From Dehalococcoidales bacterium (GTDB taxonomy: Bacteria > Chloroflexota > Dehalococcoidia > Dehalococcoidales > UBA2162), in assembly GCA_016932435.1 (NCBI GenBank), contig JAFGCW010000025.1:44330-108329 (forward strand): 64,000 bases of DNA, read 5' to 3'. A program made the position numbers and the translations under genes. The notes beneath the pieces are model-generated. The model made no database searches. It saw only the letters and a list, made by a program, of their open reading frames with translations, and had not been told where the DNA came from. Shown here in pieces: positions 45,231 to 54,003 of the stretch; position 1 is the first letter of the stretch, and every line of letters begins with the position of its first letter.

Positions 45231-46004
45231 ATGAGCATTGAGCCACAATATAACAGATTGCGACTCTACAACGGAATTATGGGTTGTCTCCACCTTGCCC
45301 AGGCTGTTTTTGTATTTCTCCTGAGTAATGATTTCTCGCTGCCTCTCACTACGTCGTTCCTGGAATTCAACCAGGATACGGGGAAACTATGGCCGGTAAC
45401 GGAAACCGCGGTAAACCTTCCGTTCGGTCCGATGGTTGCCCTTTTCCTGCTCCTCTCTGCAATCGCCCACTTCACCGTCATCACTCCCAAAGTTTTCGGA
45501 TGGTATGTCAGAAACCTTCGGAAAGGCATCAATTATGCCAGGTGGTACGAATATTCTTTCAGCGCTTCTCTGATGATCGTACTTATCGGAATGCTGTGTG
45601 CTATTTACGACATCGGAGCTCTTATCATGGCATTCACTCTTACAGCGGTCATGAACCTTTGCGGCCTGATAATGGAAGTGCACAACCAGACGACTGAAAA
45701 GACCAACTGGACTTCGTATGTAGTAGGTTGTATTGCCGGTGTTGTGCCATGGATAGCTATAGCCGTCTATTTCTTCGGTTCTCTTTCAACCACGGATGGC
45801 GGCGTCCCGACTTTCGTCTACTTCATCCTGCCGACGTTGTTCGTATTCTTCTTCAGCTTTGCTCTGAATATGGTATTCCAGTACCGCAAGGTTGGCAAAT
45901 GGCGGGATTACCTCTACGGCGAAAGGACCTATATACTCCTGAGTCTCATAGCCAAATCAGCTCTTGCCTGGCAGGTCTTCGCCGGAACACTGAGACCGGT
46001 ATAA
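45231..46004 (+). CDS. Heliorhodopsin
   Basis: A 257-residue seven-helix protein with hallmark heliorhodopsin sequence. RWYEYSFSASLMI in helix 3 has the counterion Glu at exactly residue 107. LSLIAKSALAWQVFAGTL in helix 7 places the retinal Schiff-base Lys at 242. His80 is in helix 2. Hydrophobic helices lie at about 13-32, 66-86, 107-127, 132-150, 158-178, 192-214 and 232-252. Heliorhodopsins bind retinal, show slow photocycles, and have an inverted membrane topology relative to type 1 rhodopsins; their function is debated. SD AAGGAGG with ATG 45231. No carotenoid cleavage or carotenoid synthesis gene is in the window, so the retinal source is unknown. Confidence 0.93.
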   Translation: MSIEPQYNRLRLYNGIMGCLHLAQAVFVFLLSNDFSLPLTTSFLEFNQDTGKLWPVTETAVNLPFGPMVALFLLLSAIAHFTVITPKVFGWYVRNLRKGINYARWYEYSFSASLMIVLIGMLCAIYDIGALIMAFTLTAVMNLCGLIMEVHNQTTEKTNWTSYVVGCIAGVVPWIAIAVYFFGSLSTTDGGVPTFVYFILPTLFVFFFSFALNMVFQYRKVGKWRDYLYGERTYILLSLIAKSALAWQVFAGTLRPV

Positions 46005-46081
46005 CGGGAAAAATACGGCAGACTGTGTCATAATAATACTCGGCAGCAATACTCTGACAATACAGAATTGCGAGGTGAAAG

Positions 46082-46621
46082 ATGTTTACTGCTGAGGATA
46101 CCATTCTTGTTTTGATCGATATCCAGGAAAAGCTGTTCCGGGTAATTCACGAGAAAGAAACTCTCTCCACAAACACGGTTAAGCTGGTAAAAGGGATCAG
46201 GTTACTCGATATTCCGGTAATTCTAACCGAGCAGAATCCTGCCGGTCTCGGACCAACGCTGCCGGAAATCTCATCGCTGCTGCCGGATATTGAGCCGGTT
46301 ATGAAATTCGATTTCAGCTGTTGTAAAGAAGAAACTTTTCTCCGGAAACTCGAAGAACTCGAACGTAATCAAATAGTCCTGTGCGGTATAGAGACACATA
46401 TCTGTGTTTACCAGACTGCCCTGGACCTTGCCGATATGGGATATGAAGTACAGGTAGCCACCGACTGCGTATCATCGAGGATACCTGCCAACCGTGATAT
46501 TGCTTTGGCCAGGATGGAACTGGAAGGAATTATGCCTACTACTACTGAAATGATCCTGTTTGAGATACTCGGAACTGCGAAACATGATAAATTCAAGGAA
46601 ATCAGTGCAATAATAAAATGA
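46082..46621 (+). CDS. Isochorismatase-family cysteine hydrolase
   Basis: A 179-residue hydrolase of the YcaC/nicotinamidase fold. The catalytic Asp lies in LVLIDIQEKLF, the Lys in VMKFDFSCC, and the nucleophile Cys in GIETHICVYQTALDL. It probably hydrolyses an amide or ester of a small acid. SD GAGGTG before ATG 46082. It lies 77 bases after heliorhodopsin and 4 before the DUF167 gene on the same strand. Confidence 0.9.
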   Translation: MFTAEDTILVLIDIQEKLFRVIHEKETLSTNTVKLVKGIRLLDIPVILTEQNPAGLGPTLPEISSLLPDIEPVMKFDFSCCKEETFLRKLEELERNQIVLCGIETHICVYQTALDLADMGYEVQVATDCVSSRIPANRDIALARMELEGIMPTTTEMILFEILGTAKHDKFKEISAIIK

Positions 46622-46625
46622 CGTT

Positions 46626-46922
46626 ATGAACGAAGAACAGGCCAAACTAATCATCCGCGTACAACCGGGAGCTCGTAAAAACATGATAACCGGTTATACC
46701 GACGGTGTTTTCAATATCAAAATAACGACTCGACCTGAAAAAGGCAAAGCCAACGAATCCCTGATAAAATACCTGAGTGACGCTCTGGGTACAGCAAAAA
46801 GCAATATCACGATACAAAAAGGAGCTACGTCGCGCAATAAACTAATCATGATACAGGGAATCAGTACCTCGAACGCCATTTCGCTCCTTCTCGGTTCGAC
46901 TGATAGCAAAAACACCAATTAG
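46626..46922 (+). CDS. DUF167 (YggU) family protein
   Basis: A 98-residue protein with the family's compact alpha/beta pattern: IIRVQPGARKNMITGY, then the GKANESLIKYLSDALG motif, then ITIQKGATSRNKLIMIQG. It is a widely conserved family of unknown function. It is 4 bases after the isochorismatase-like gene and likely co-transcribed. Confidence 0.9.
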   Translation: MNEEQAKLIIRVQPGARKNMITGYTDGVFNIKITTRPEKGKANESLIKYLSDALGTAKSNITIQKGATSRNKLIMIQGISTSNAISLLLGSTDSKNTN

Positions 46923-47358
46923 GAGACCTGTTCTACCCGTATTCTCAAAAACACGGAATGTTCCTGCTCAATGCCAGATCATGTCCCTGTTTTCAGGCAG
47001 AAATTGAATAAGAAATATAGTTACGATACAATCAAACTCAACTTATACTAACTTGGGGTGCCGCCGCTCTTTCGTTCCTCGGATTTGTTTAGATCCATCC
47101 GTTCCGGTATGCCTTTTCGAAGAAAACCAGACACAAAATGACTCGATTATGACCTTTTTCCATGAAGTCTGGGAAAGTATTTATTCAATCGAACGAGTTT
47201 CTAAAGATATTTATTACATGTACTGTGATAATGATCAATCGTCTTGATTGCGTTCGAATATCATGATGAGCTATCCACTAAACTGGTAGTGAAAGGTCAG
47301 CTCCTCCGCTTCAGGTAATAAATACTCAGAATATTACTTTTTAGATAAATATTATTAC
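46923..47358. other. Intergenic region without convincing gene
   Basis: The 436-base gap between DUF167 and the LuxR gene contains a plus-strand frame (47053-47247) without a ribosome site or recognisable content. Near its right end AGGTAATAA (47313-47321) pairs with TTATTACCT (47352-47360), a possible end signal for the LuxR gene. Nothing else is supported. Confidence 0.5.
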
Positions 47359-48399
47359 CTAAAGGAGTAATGAACGTGCGACGGCGCCGCTACGCCTATG
47401 GACTTGAAGCTTATTATAAATGTGTTCCAAATGCTTTTTTACCGTGCGGGGACTTATCGAAAGAGCTTCTCCTATTTCAACATTGGTTTTACCCTGTGAT
47501 AACCATGTTAGTATCTCTGCCTCGCGTCTTGTAAGTGCGGGATAAGGGCTCGCTGGTTCTTCTATTAGTAAAAGCAAGTCTTGACCAGCAGCTTTGCCAC
47601 CCCAGACGAATTTCAGCGTAAGCTGGCTTCTCTCGTTTGTTACTACCAGGGGTACCGAAGGCGTAGGAGGATCGGATGATTGGTAAAAGCGAGCCCTTTC
47701 GTATTCAATCCAGCGATCCAGCTTGTCGGGCAGGGACTTACTTGAAGGCTTAACATCAAAAAACCTGGAGATTGTCTTCCAAGCAATATCATTATCGAGG
47801 CAGGTCTGTCCGGACCGACCCACTACCAGCACCTGGTTTCCCACTTGCTCAGCAGCCTGCTTCATCAGGTCAAGCATCTGCACGTTTCTATAAGCCTGTA
47901 CCAAGTGAGGGCGGAGAAGGTCGAGACACAATTTCTCACTTTCTAAAAAGTCAGAGCGGTCTCTATCGAAGGCAAGCCCAATCATTTGCTGAGAAGCCAA
48001 AAATATACCTGCAAGCATCTGGTATTCTACATTGAACTGCCTGTAATATTCATTGTATAAGGTCAAATTGTGGAACTCGCGGTTTGAGATGAAATCAGAA
48101 ATTCTATAGCTCCGGCCATCCCCAGAACACGCATAATGAGTAAGAGCAGGATGCTCGGTAAAATGGAGCATGAATGCCTCTTTCAATATCGGATCGGGTA
48201 CAGCGTTAGCAGGTTCAGTAATCCAAACGTTCATTGAATTGGGGAGGATTATTTCGTTGTAGCATATGGTATTACATGGAAATAAGTGCCTGACGACAGA
48301 CAGAACCCCGGAGGGGAAGTCATCAAGATTTAAAATACTATACAATTTTTCTAAAGCAGACAATATCGCTGTATATTCTTTCTGTGATAGCGATGTCAT
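47359..48399 (-). CDS. LuxR-family transcriptional regulator
   Basis: A 346-residue protein. The C-terminal 65 residues are a LuxR/NarL-type HTH: LTRREAEILTWLSQGKTNVEIGEALSISPRTVKKHLEHIYNKL. The N-terminal 270 residues lack a receiver Asp and resemble a GAF-like sensory region (about 20-190, ending FDRDRSDFLESEKLCLDLLRPHL). An input ligand is unknown. It diverges from the SnoaL-like gene 177 bases away and may control it. The gene and its two downstream-oriented neighbours look compositionally a little different from the surroundings, suggesting acquisition; this is a visual impression. Confidence 0.85.
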   Translation of the reverse strand: MTSLSQKEYTAILSALEKLYSILNLDDFPSGVLSVVRHLFPCNTICYNEIILPNSMNVWITEPANAVPDPILKEAFMLHFTEHPALTHYACSGDGRSYRISDFISNREFHNLTLYNEYYRQFNVEYQMLAGIFLASQQMIGLAFDRDRSDFLESEKLCLDLLRPHLVQAYRNVQMLDLMKQAAEQVGNQVLVVGRSGQTCLDNDIAWKTISRFFDVKPSSKSLPDKLDRWIEYERARFYQSSDPPTPSVPLVVTNERSQLTLKFVWGGKAAGQDLLLLIEEPASPYPALTRREAEILTWLSQGKTNVEIGEALSISPRTVKKHLEHIYNKLQVHRRSGAVARSLLL

Positions 48400-48575
48400 T
48401 TCTCCATCTCCCCAGTGAAGTCAAACATAAGATATTTTAAACAATCCGTATGTTGATTTCAAAAATATACGCCGTTTGCCGTATTGAGCAGTGGGTTCTT
48501 ATTGGTTATAGTTCAACGAGAAGTATATGTTTATATTGTGAGAGAAAGGAATATTTGTCAGAAGGAGGGTAAACA

Positions 48576-48995
48576 ATGTCACTTCAAGAAAATAAAGATG
48601 CACTCCGGAATTTCTGGAACGAAGTTTTCAATAATAAGAAGCTTGAACTAATCGACAGTCTTTTTACTGAAGATTATGTGTACCACGGAGCTGCAGGCCA
48701 GGATATACACGGTCGAGAGGGTCTAAAACAATTCCTCACAATGTATTTTGATGCGTTCCCTGATATACACGCAGAAATTGAGGATATATTCGGTGAGGAC
48801 AACAAAGTAGTGAGTCGTGTAATGTGTCGGGGTACCCATCAAGGCGAACTGATGGGAATGCCCGCTACGGGCAAGCAAGTGGCGATACGAGTAATTTGCA
48901 CGAATCTCTTCTCAGGTAAAAAAATTGCAGAAGATTGGGAACTCCCTGATCTTTTTGGCATGATGCAACAGCTAGGTGCCATGTCACAAAAATGA
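48576..48995 (+). CDS. SnoaL-like / ester cyclase family protein
   Basis: A 139-residue single-domain protein of the NTF2-like fold: LIDSLFTEDYVYHGAAG, GLKQFLTMYFDAFPDIHAEIEDIF, then RGTHQGELMGMPATGKQVAIR. This is the common SnoaL-like polyketide cyclase/ester cyclase pattern. These small proteins have very broad functions. SD AGAAGGAGG. Divergent from the LuxR gene. Confidence 0.88.
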   Translation: MSLQENKDALRNFWNEVFNNKKLELIDSLFTEDYVYHGAAGQDIHGREGLKQFLTMYFDAFPDIHAEIEDIFGEDNKVVSRVMCRGTHQGELMGMPATGKQVAIRVICTNLFSGKKIAEDWELPDLFGMMQQLGAMSQK

Positions 48996-49222
48996 CCTGG
49001 CAGTTTGTTCATATCTGTTTTCAAAAATGTAAACAGTGCCATCATTGATGATTAATACCTGAAATAGCATTAAGTTCCATTATTTGCATTGTATTACCCA
49101 TTACACTCAAAATCCTTTTCCCGAGAAGCCGCTCCTGAATGTAATAGAACAAACCGTCGACTATTTTAACGCAGTAACACAGGGTGTATAATGTTCGCAT
49201 CATACTTCAGAGAGGTGGTCAG

Positions 49223-49657
49223 ATGGCAATAATCGAAGAGAGTATTGAAATCAAGTGTCCAGCCGACAAAGTATTTACCTACACTACTGATGCGAAGAGT
49301 TGGCCTGAGTGGCAGCCTTTTCCAGAAGCGGAGCAAACGTCTCAAGGCTCAATGGGCGTTGGCTCTACGACCAAGGGGAAAATTCACATGATGGGCCTCA
49401 GTATGAAGTGGACTGCAAAAGTCACGGAATACGAATTAAACAGGAAGTTTGGTAAAGATATTATCTCCGGCCCCGTTACCATTGAACAGCATAACACCTA
49501 TAATCCCATGGAAAATAGCACGAACTTAACCATTATGTACAATATGAAGGTGGGCGGTCTCATGAAGCCGTTCTCATCGGCAGTTGTTAGCTCAATGCGC
49601 AAAGCCTTGCATAAAGCTCTTTACGACTTAAAAGGTATTCTTGAAAGTCAGACTTAA
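49223..49657 (+). CDS. SRPBCC family protein
   Basis: About 144 residues from ATG 49223 (SD AGAGGTGG); the frame also opens earlier at 49184. It has a START/Bet v1-type fold: EESIEIKCPADKVFTYTTDAKSWPEWQPFPEAEQ at the N-terminus, a central sheet, and the long C-terminal helix (SSMRKALHKALYDLKGIL). Such domains bind hydrophobic ligands. It follows the SnoaL-like gene by 227 bases. The gap 49658-49918 holds no gene, and a TATAAT at 49855-49860 may be the -10 for the potassium genes. Confidence 0.85.
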   Translation: MAIIEESIEIKCPADKVFTYTTDAKSWPEWQPFPEAEQTSQGSMGVGSTTKGKIHMMGLSMKWTAKVTEYELNRKFGKDIISGPVTIEQHNTYNPMENSTNLTIMYNMKVGGLMKPFSSAVVSSMRKALHKALYDLKGILESQT

Positions 49658-49918
49658 GGCTAAAGTTGGCAGTGAATAAATATCTGGTCACTACCCAAGG
49701 CTTATAAATTCTTTTATTCGATATAGAGGTTAAGAGAGTTACAATAATCCCATTACTACTATACAAATAAGTAATTTGTTGTCCACACCCAGGAGATTGA
49801 TATTGACCCACTACCGCCAACTCGTCTCTCTGTACACACACTCATTTAAGGGCTATAATACAAGGAATCTGATTGTTGATATCCTTTGTCTTAGGAAACC
49901 ACTGGAACGAGTCGAATA

Positions 49919-51343
49919 TTGCAGGAAGATTATTCACAGAAACCCGCTGACAGATATTATCGTCCGGCCAGACGACGCAATAGACCATGGCGTGTCCTCC
50001 TCCCTGCTTTACCCAAGCCAAAGACTGGAAGTTCCTCTTCTCTGGTTCTTGTTTACGGTTTCGCCGGTTTAATTATACTCGGTACCCTGTTACTTATGCT
50101 TCCAGTTTCATCAAAAACGGGAGATTTCACCTCTTTTATCAATGCCCTCTTTACTTCTACATCAGCAGTGTGTGTTACCGGTCTGGTTGTTGTGGATACC
50201 GCCGATTACTGGACTCCCTTCGGACAGGTAGTAATTTTAATACTCATCCAGTTGGGAGGTTTCGGGTTCATGACCAGTGCCACGATATTCATGCTGGCTT
50301 TCGGAAGGCGTATCGGAATTCAGGAAAGACTGCTTATCAGTGAATCGATGGGGCTGACAAGGCTTGGCGGTCTCGTAACGATCGTAAAACGAATGGCAAT
50401 GTTTACCATTACAGCCGAATTACTGGGAGCGGTTATCATGTTATTCTCCTTTTCCGGAGAATATTCCGGAGGGAAAGCAGCCTGGATATCGCTTTTCCAG
50501 TCTGTTTCGGCTTTTAATAATGCGGGGTTCGACCTTTTCGGTGGTTTCAGGAGTCTTTCAGGACACTATGACGTACCGCTTGTGCTTATCACGACCGCTG
50601 CTCTTATTATTCTTGGAGGGATCAGCTTCCTGGTTATATCTGACATAGCAGGCAGGAGAAAATGGAAGAGATTTTCACTTGACACCAAGATCGTGCTTTC
50701 AGCTACCGCTGTTCTGTTGATATTCGGCTTCATCCTGGTATTCTTTACCGAATTGGGAGACCCTGACACTCTTGGCTTTATGTCGATTCCTCAGAAACTC
50801 GTGAACGCCTTCTTTCAGTCGGTTACGGCAAGAACAGCCGGTTTCAGTACAATTAATGTAGCCAATCTTGCAGATTATGCTCTGTTCTTCACCATGTTGT
50901 TTATGTTTGTCGGCGCTGCTTCAGGTTCAACTGCCGGAGGAGTAAAAGTCAACACCTTCGGTATCATTGTAGCTACGATGTGGAGTTCTCTGCGTGGAAG
51001 AGAAAAAGCTGGTGCGTTCGGACGACGTTTCAACACACTTCAGGTACACAGGGCTTTGACGGTAATAATAGTCTCACTGACTCTTATCTCAGTAATAGTA
51101 TTTATTCTCACCATTACAGAGGAATTTCGTTTCCTGAACCTGTTATTTGAAACTATCTCAGCATTTGGGACAGTCGGCCTTTCCACCGGGATTACCCCGG
51201 ATTTATCCGTAGCAGGCAGGCTGGTTATTACATTCACAATGTTCGTCGGTCGACTGGGACCGTTAACCCTGGCGCTGGCATTAATCCAACGACAGAAGAC
51301 TACAGCTTATAATTACCCCGAGGAAATGATAAGAATAGGCTAA
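49919..51343 (+). CDS. TrkH/KtrB-type potassium uptake membrane subunit
   Basis: A 474-residue transporter with four pore-loop repeats. Selectivity-filter-like elements are visible, such as TSTSAVCVTGL, FNNAGFDLFGG, TARTAGFSTINV and SAFGTVGLSTGI. The start is a TTG at 49919 after a weak GGAACGAG ribosome site; the first 40 residues are basic and cytoplasmic. The protein takes up K+, gated by the KtrA/TrkA protein encoded 14 bases downstream. No c-di-AMP riboswitch pattern was seen in the leader. Confidence 0.92.
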   Translation: MQEDYSQKPADRYYRPARRRNRPWRVLLPALPKPKTGSSSSLVLVYGFAGLIILGTLLLMLPVSSKTGDFTSFINALFTSTSAVCVTGLVVVDTADYWTPFGQVVILILIQLGGFGFMTSATIFMLAFGRRIGIQERLLISESMGLTRLGGLVTIVKRMAMFTITAELLGAVIMLFSFSGEYSGGKAAWISLFQSVSAFNNAGFDLFGGFRSLSGHYDVPLVLITTAALIILGGISFLVISDIAGRRKWKRFSLDTKIVLSATAVLLIFGFILVFFTELGDPDTLGFMSIPQKLVNAFFQSVTARTAGFSTINVANLADYALFFTMLFMFVGAASGSTAGGVKVNTFGIIVATMWSSLRGREKAGAFGRRFNTLQVHRALTVIIVSLTLISVIVFILTITEEFRFLNLLFETISAFGTVGLSTGITPDLSVAGRLVITFTMFVGRLGPLTLALALIQRQKTTAYNYPEEMIRIG

Positions 51344-51357
51344 CTTCAGGAGGAAGT

Positions 51358-52041
51358 ATGAAAAAACAAATTGCGGTAATAGGATTGGGGAGATTCGGCA
51401 TCAGTCTCGCCACCACCCTTGCATCAGAGGGACATGACGTACTGGCTATAGATAAAGATGAGATAAAAATACAGAACGCTGCATCACTATTGACTCATAC
51501 CGTTCAGGCAGATGCTGTTAACGAGTCCCTTCTAAACGAACTGGGAATCTCCAACTTCGATATAGCGATCGTCGCCATAGGTTCAGCTATTGAAAGCAGC
51601 GTTCTGACAACGATATTACTGAAAAAACTCGGTGTCGACTATGTTATAGCCAGGGCTAACGACGAACTCCACGGCAGTATTCTTGAAAAGATCGGAGCTG
51701 ACTACGTTGTTTATGCTGAAAGAGAAATGGGAAGCAGAGTGGCTCATGGCATACTGCTTACTGACGTATCTGACTATATGACCATAACTCCAAGTTATGG
51801 GATCGCTAAATACAAAGTTGCTCCTCATCTCGTGGGTGAGAGCCTGGAGTCTCTCGAATTAGGCAGAACCGGTAAATGGGAAGTTGCAGCACTGCTTATC
51901 CAGCGTGAAAACGAGGTTATTGTTACTCCGGACAAAGCTGAGGTCCTCCAGGCGGACGATATAATGATCCTATCCGGAACTGATGACAAACTTGTCAAGA
52001 TGCTAACCGATTTCAGGGAAAGAAAAAACAATGAAAAATAA
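51358..52041 (+). CDS. TrkA/KtrA-type potassium channel regulator
   Basis: A 227-residue cytosolic subunit. The N-terminal RCK/TrkA-N Rossmann domain begins IAVIGLGRFGISLATTLASEGHDVLAIDKDE (nucleotide-binding GxGxxG). A TrkA-C domain follows at about 140-222 (LVGESLESLELGRTGKWEVAAL). It controls the pore protein by ATP/ADP or NAD binding. SD AGGAGG before ATG 51358. It completes the pair with the TrkH-like gene and ends 5 bases from a convergent gene. Confidence 0.93.
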   Translation: MKKQIAVIGLGRFGISLATTLASEGHDVLAIDKDEIKIQNAASLLTHTVQADAVNESLLNELGISNFDIAIVAIGSAIESSVLTTILLKKLGVDYVIARANDELHGSILEKIGADYVVYAEREMGSRVAHGILLTDVSDYMTITPSYGIAKYKVAPHLVGESLESLELGRTGKWEVAALLIQRENEVIVTPDKAEVLQADDIMILSGTDDKLVKMLTDFRERKNNEK

Positions 52042-52046
52042 TGAGG

Positions 52047-52439
52047 TTAGCGGTCGAGTCCTTTTTTTCTCGTGACAAATACCGTCACCCCGGGTCTCAC
52101 TTCACGTAACCCGGTAGCATCTCCGATCACTTTTCCGAAAACGATTACAGGAGAAACCGGCCTTGGTCGTTCATCTGTACTGACAGGCGTCAGTCCGTAA
52201 AATACACAGAAAGCGTTACCTACCGGCCAGTAGCCGAGGTCGCCGACCTCTACCACACCCTGTCCGCTTTCCAGCTCAAGAGCAAGTTCTACCGGAATTC
52301 TAAAATAGAGTTCATCACCCCAGATACTTCCCTGGGCTTCATAGGGTATTGTATTCCATACAGCATCAGCGGCAGAAGTATCATTAAGCTCTGCTTCAAG
52401 TTGAATACTGCCCGCCTTGATAGTAATTATCCGTGTCAT
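52047..52439 (-). CDS. Cyclophilin-like fold protein (TM1367 type)
   Basis: A 130-residue protein resembling the TM1367 cyclophilin-like family: IQLEAELNDTSAADAVWNTIPYEAQGSIWGDELYFRIPVEL followed by GDLGYWPVGNAFCVFYGLTP and FGKVIGDATGLREV. It is usually found as a single domain of about 125 residues, as here. Proline-isomerase activity has not been established for the family. It is convergent with the trkA-like gene. Confidence 0.85.
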   Translation of the reverse strand: MTRIITIKAGSIQLEAELNDTSAADAVWNTIPYEAQGSIWGDELYFRIPVELALELESGQGVVEVGDLGYWPVGNAFCVFYGLTPVSTDERPRPVSPVIVFGKVIGDATGLREVRPGVTVFVTRKKGLDR

Positions 52440-52519
52440 GTGTACTATAATATCTAATCAGGTTATGTTCTTACAACAACACGAATACTGGTATAATTAA
52501 CAAGAGTGGGGTTTCAGGT

Positions 52520-53404
52520 ATGACAGTTGAACGACAGCTAGATAAAGACACTGAAAAGAAAGTAATTACGGCTCAAAAAACGGAAATTACCGAACATTTT
52601 ATATATGACAAGCTTTCACGCAGAGTGAAAGGTGAACATAACCGTGAGATACTCCAGCGTATCTCAAAGGATGAACTCAAACATCACAACCTGTGCAACT
52701 ACTATACCTGTATCGAGGTAAAACCCAACAAGTTTAAGATATGGCTCTATTACGCCATTGTCAAGATATTCGGAATCACGTTCGGGCTAAAACTGATGGA
52801 ACGCGGCGAAGACCGGGCGCACAATGCCTACCAGCAGCTGGCGAAAATTATCCCGGAAGTCGAAAACGTCATCCGTGATGAAGTGAGACATGGTAATGAA
52901 CTGATAGATATGATAGACGATGAAAGACTCGAATACAGCAGTGATATTGTTCGAGGCTTAAATGTAGCACTCGTAGAGATTACCGGCGCCCTTGCGGGTT
53001 TTACCTTCGCTCTACAGGACAAGAACTTGATACTGACAGCCGGACTGATTATAGGGATAACAGTCTCGCTGTCAACAACAAGTACCGAATATATCGCAAC
53101 GAAGTCCAGCACCAGTGTAAAAAGTCCTTTAAAATCAGCCTTTTATGCGTGGCTGGCAAATATTGTAGCGGTAGCTTTTCTGCTGGATCCGTATCTTATT
53201 TTTGACAATATATACCTGGCACTGGGACTAATGATTCTCGACGCAGTAATATTAATAGGTATATTAACCCTCTACCTCGCCGTCGCCAGGGAATTATCCT
53301 TTATGAAAATGTTCCTTGAAATGCTTGCAGTGAGTCTTGGCATCGCCGCTCTCGCCTTCGGAATAGGTTTCCTTGCACGAGAGTTCTTACACATTCATAT
53401 CTAG
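52520..53404 (+). CDS. VIT1/CCC1-type transporter with ferritin-like N-domain
   Basis: A 294-residue fusion. Residues 1-140 form a rubrerythrin/ferritin-like helical bundle with iron-binding style motifs (KDELKHHNLCNYYT, RDEVRHGNELID). Residues 150-292 hold five membrane helices of the VIT1/CCC1 family (VALVEITGALAGFTFALQ, LIIGITVSLSTTSTEYIATKSS, and two later hairpins). This architecture, as in MbfA, exports iron or manganese. SD absent in a clear form; a GTG/ATG start at 52520 is likely. It is monocistronic. Confidence 0.88.
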   Translation: MTVERQLDKDTEKKVITAQKTEITEHFIYDKLSRRVKGEHNREILQRISKDELKHHNLCNYYTCIEVKPNKFKIWLYYAIVKIFGITFGLKLMERGEDRAHNAYQQLAKIIPEVENVIRDEVRHGNELIDMIDDERLEYSSDIVRGLNVALVEITGALAGFTFALQDKNLILTAGLIIGITVSLSTTSTEYIATKSSTSVKSPLKSAFYAWLANIVAVAFLLDPYLIFDNIYLALGLMILDAVILIGILTLYLAVARELSFMKMFLEMLAVSLGIAALAFGIGFLAREFLHIHI

Positions 53405-53433
53405 CTTAGGGCGCCGCCCTACCTGGCAACGCT

Positions 53434-53622
53434 TCAGGTCGATCCTGATGAAGTCGGCACACAATCCGCTCCGGATGATTTACTGCCGAATACCGAAAAA
53501 ACTCTTTCCGGATGCTTCTCGCCGCATTCAGGGCATTTTATATCTTCATCGCTGTCGAACATGCCACGCAGCATCTCGAATTTACCGTCGCATTTTTTAC
53601 ACTTGTACTCATAGATAGGCAT
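53434..53622 (-). CDS. FmdB-family zinc-ribbon protein (62 aa)
   Basis: A small regulatory-type zinc ribbon: MPIYEYKCKKCDGKFEML then IKCPECGEKHPERVFSVFG, with CxxC pairs at residues 8-11 and 30-33. FmdB-like proteins are widespread; their function is unclear. The Ser/Gly-rich end is disordered. It is 16 bases after the 4Fe-4S protein gene on the same strand. Confidence 0.9.
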   Translation of the reverse strand: MPIYEYKCKKCDGKFEMLRGMFDSDEDIKCPECGEKHPERVFSVFGSKSSGADCVPTSSGST

Positions 53623-53638
53623 ATTCTCCTCCGTACGT

Positions 53639-53851
53639 TTAGTTTCTTATTACTTCTATCGCCCCGGACGGACAGGCTCGCGCACAATCGCCGCAGCCCT
53701 TGCACACTGAAGGGTCCGGCATCGGCGGTTCATAGGGCGCTTCCTGGATCAGCAGTTTCTTTTCACACGCCTTCACCGCATGACAGATCCCGTCCTCACA
53801 ATTCTCGGGCTTACATATATTATAATTAATTAACGCCATTTTGGAAGGCAT
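53639..53851 (-). CDS. 4Fe-4S ferredoxin-type protein (70 aa)
   Basis: A 70-residue protein whose C-terminal half is a classic 4Fe-4S motif, VCKGCGDCARACPSGAI. The N-terminal half has four other cysteines (CKPENCEDGICHAVKAC) that may hold a second cluster, in a looser spacing. It is likely a soluble electron carrier and co-transcribed with the downstream FmdB-like gene. ATG 53851. Confidence 0.88.
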   Translation of the reverse strand: MPSKMALINYNICKPENCEDGICHAVKACEKKLLIQEAPYEPPMPDPSVCKGCGDCARACPSGAIEVIRN

Positions 53852-54003
53852 AATTTATACCTGACCCCGATTATATTATACAAAATATAGCATTCTCCGC
53901 ATTCGCCGGTATGTGACTTTTATCCTGAGAAAAACCAAACAGGGAATAATCGGCTGTATTACTGTCTACTCCCTGCTCAAGATAGGTCTTTAAAAGAGTT
54001 TAC

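Noticed and set aside
45005..45238. 77-residue minus-strand ORF over the heliorhodopsin leader
   Set aside because: It has no ribosome site, opposes a strong promoter, and gives low-complexity sequence. The plus-strand small ORF is better supported.
47053..47247. 64-residue plus-strand ORF in the DUF167-LuxR gap
   Set aside because: No ribosome site, no recognisable protein pattern and unusual composition.
49658..49918. A c-di-AMP or potassium riboswitch before the TrkH-like gene
   Set aside because: I looked for the conserved ydaO-type core and did not find it. No convincing terminator/antiterminator pair is present.
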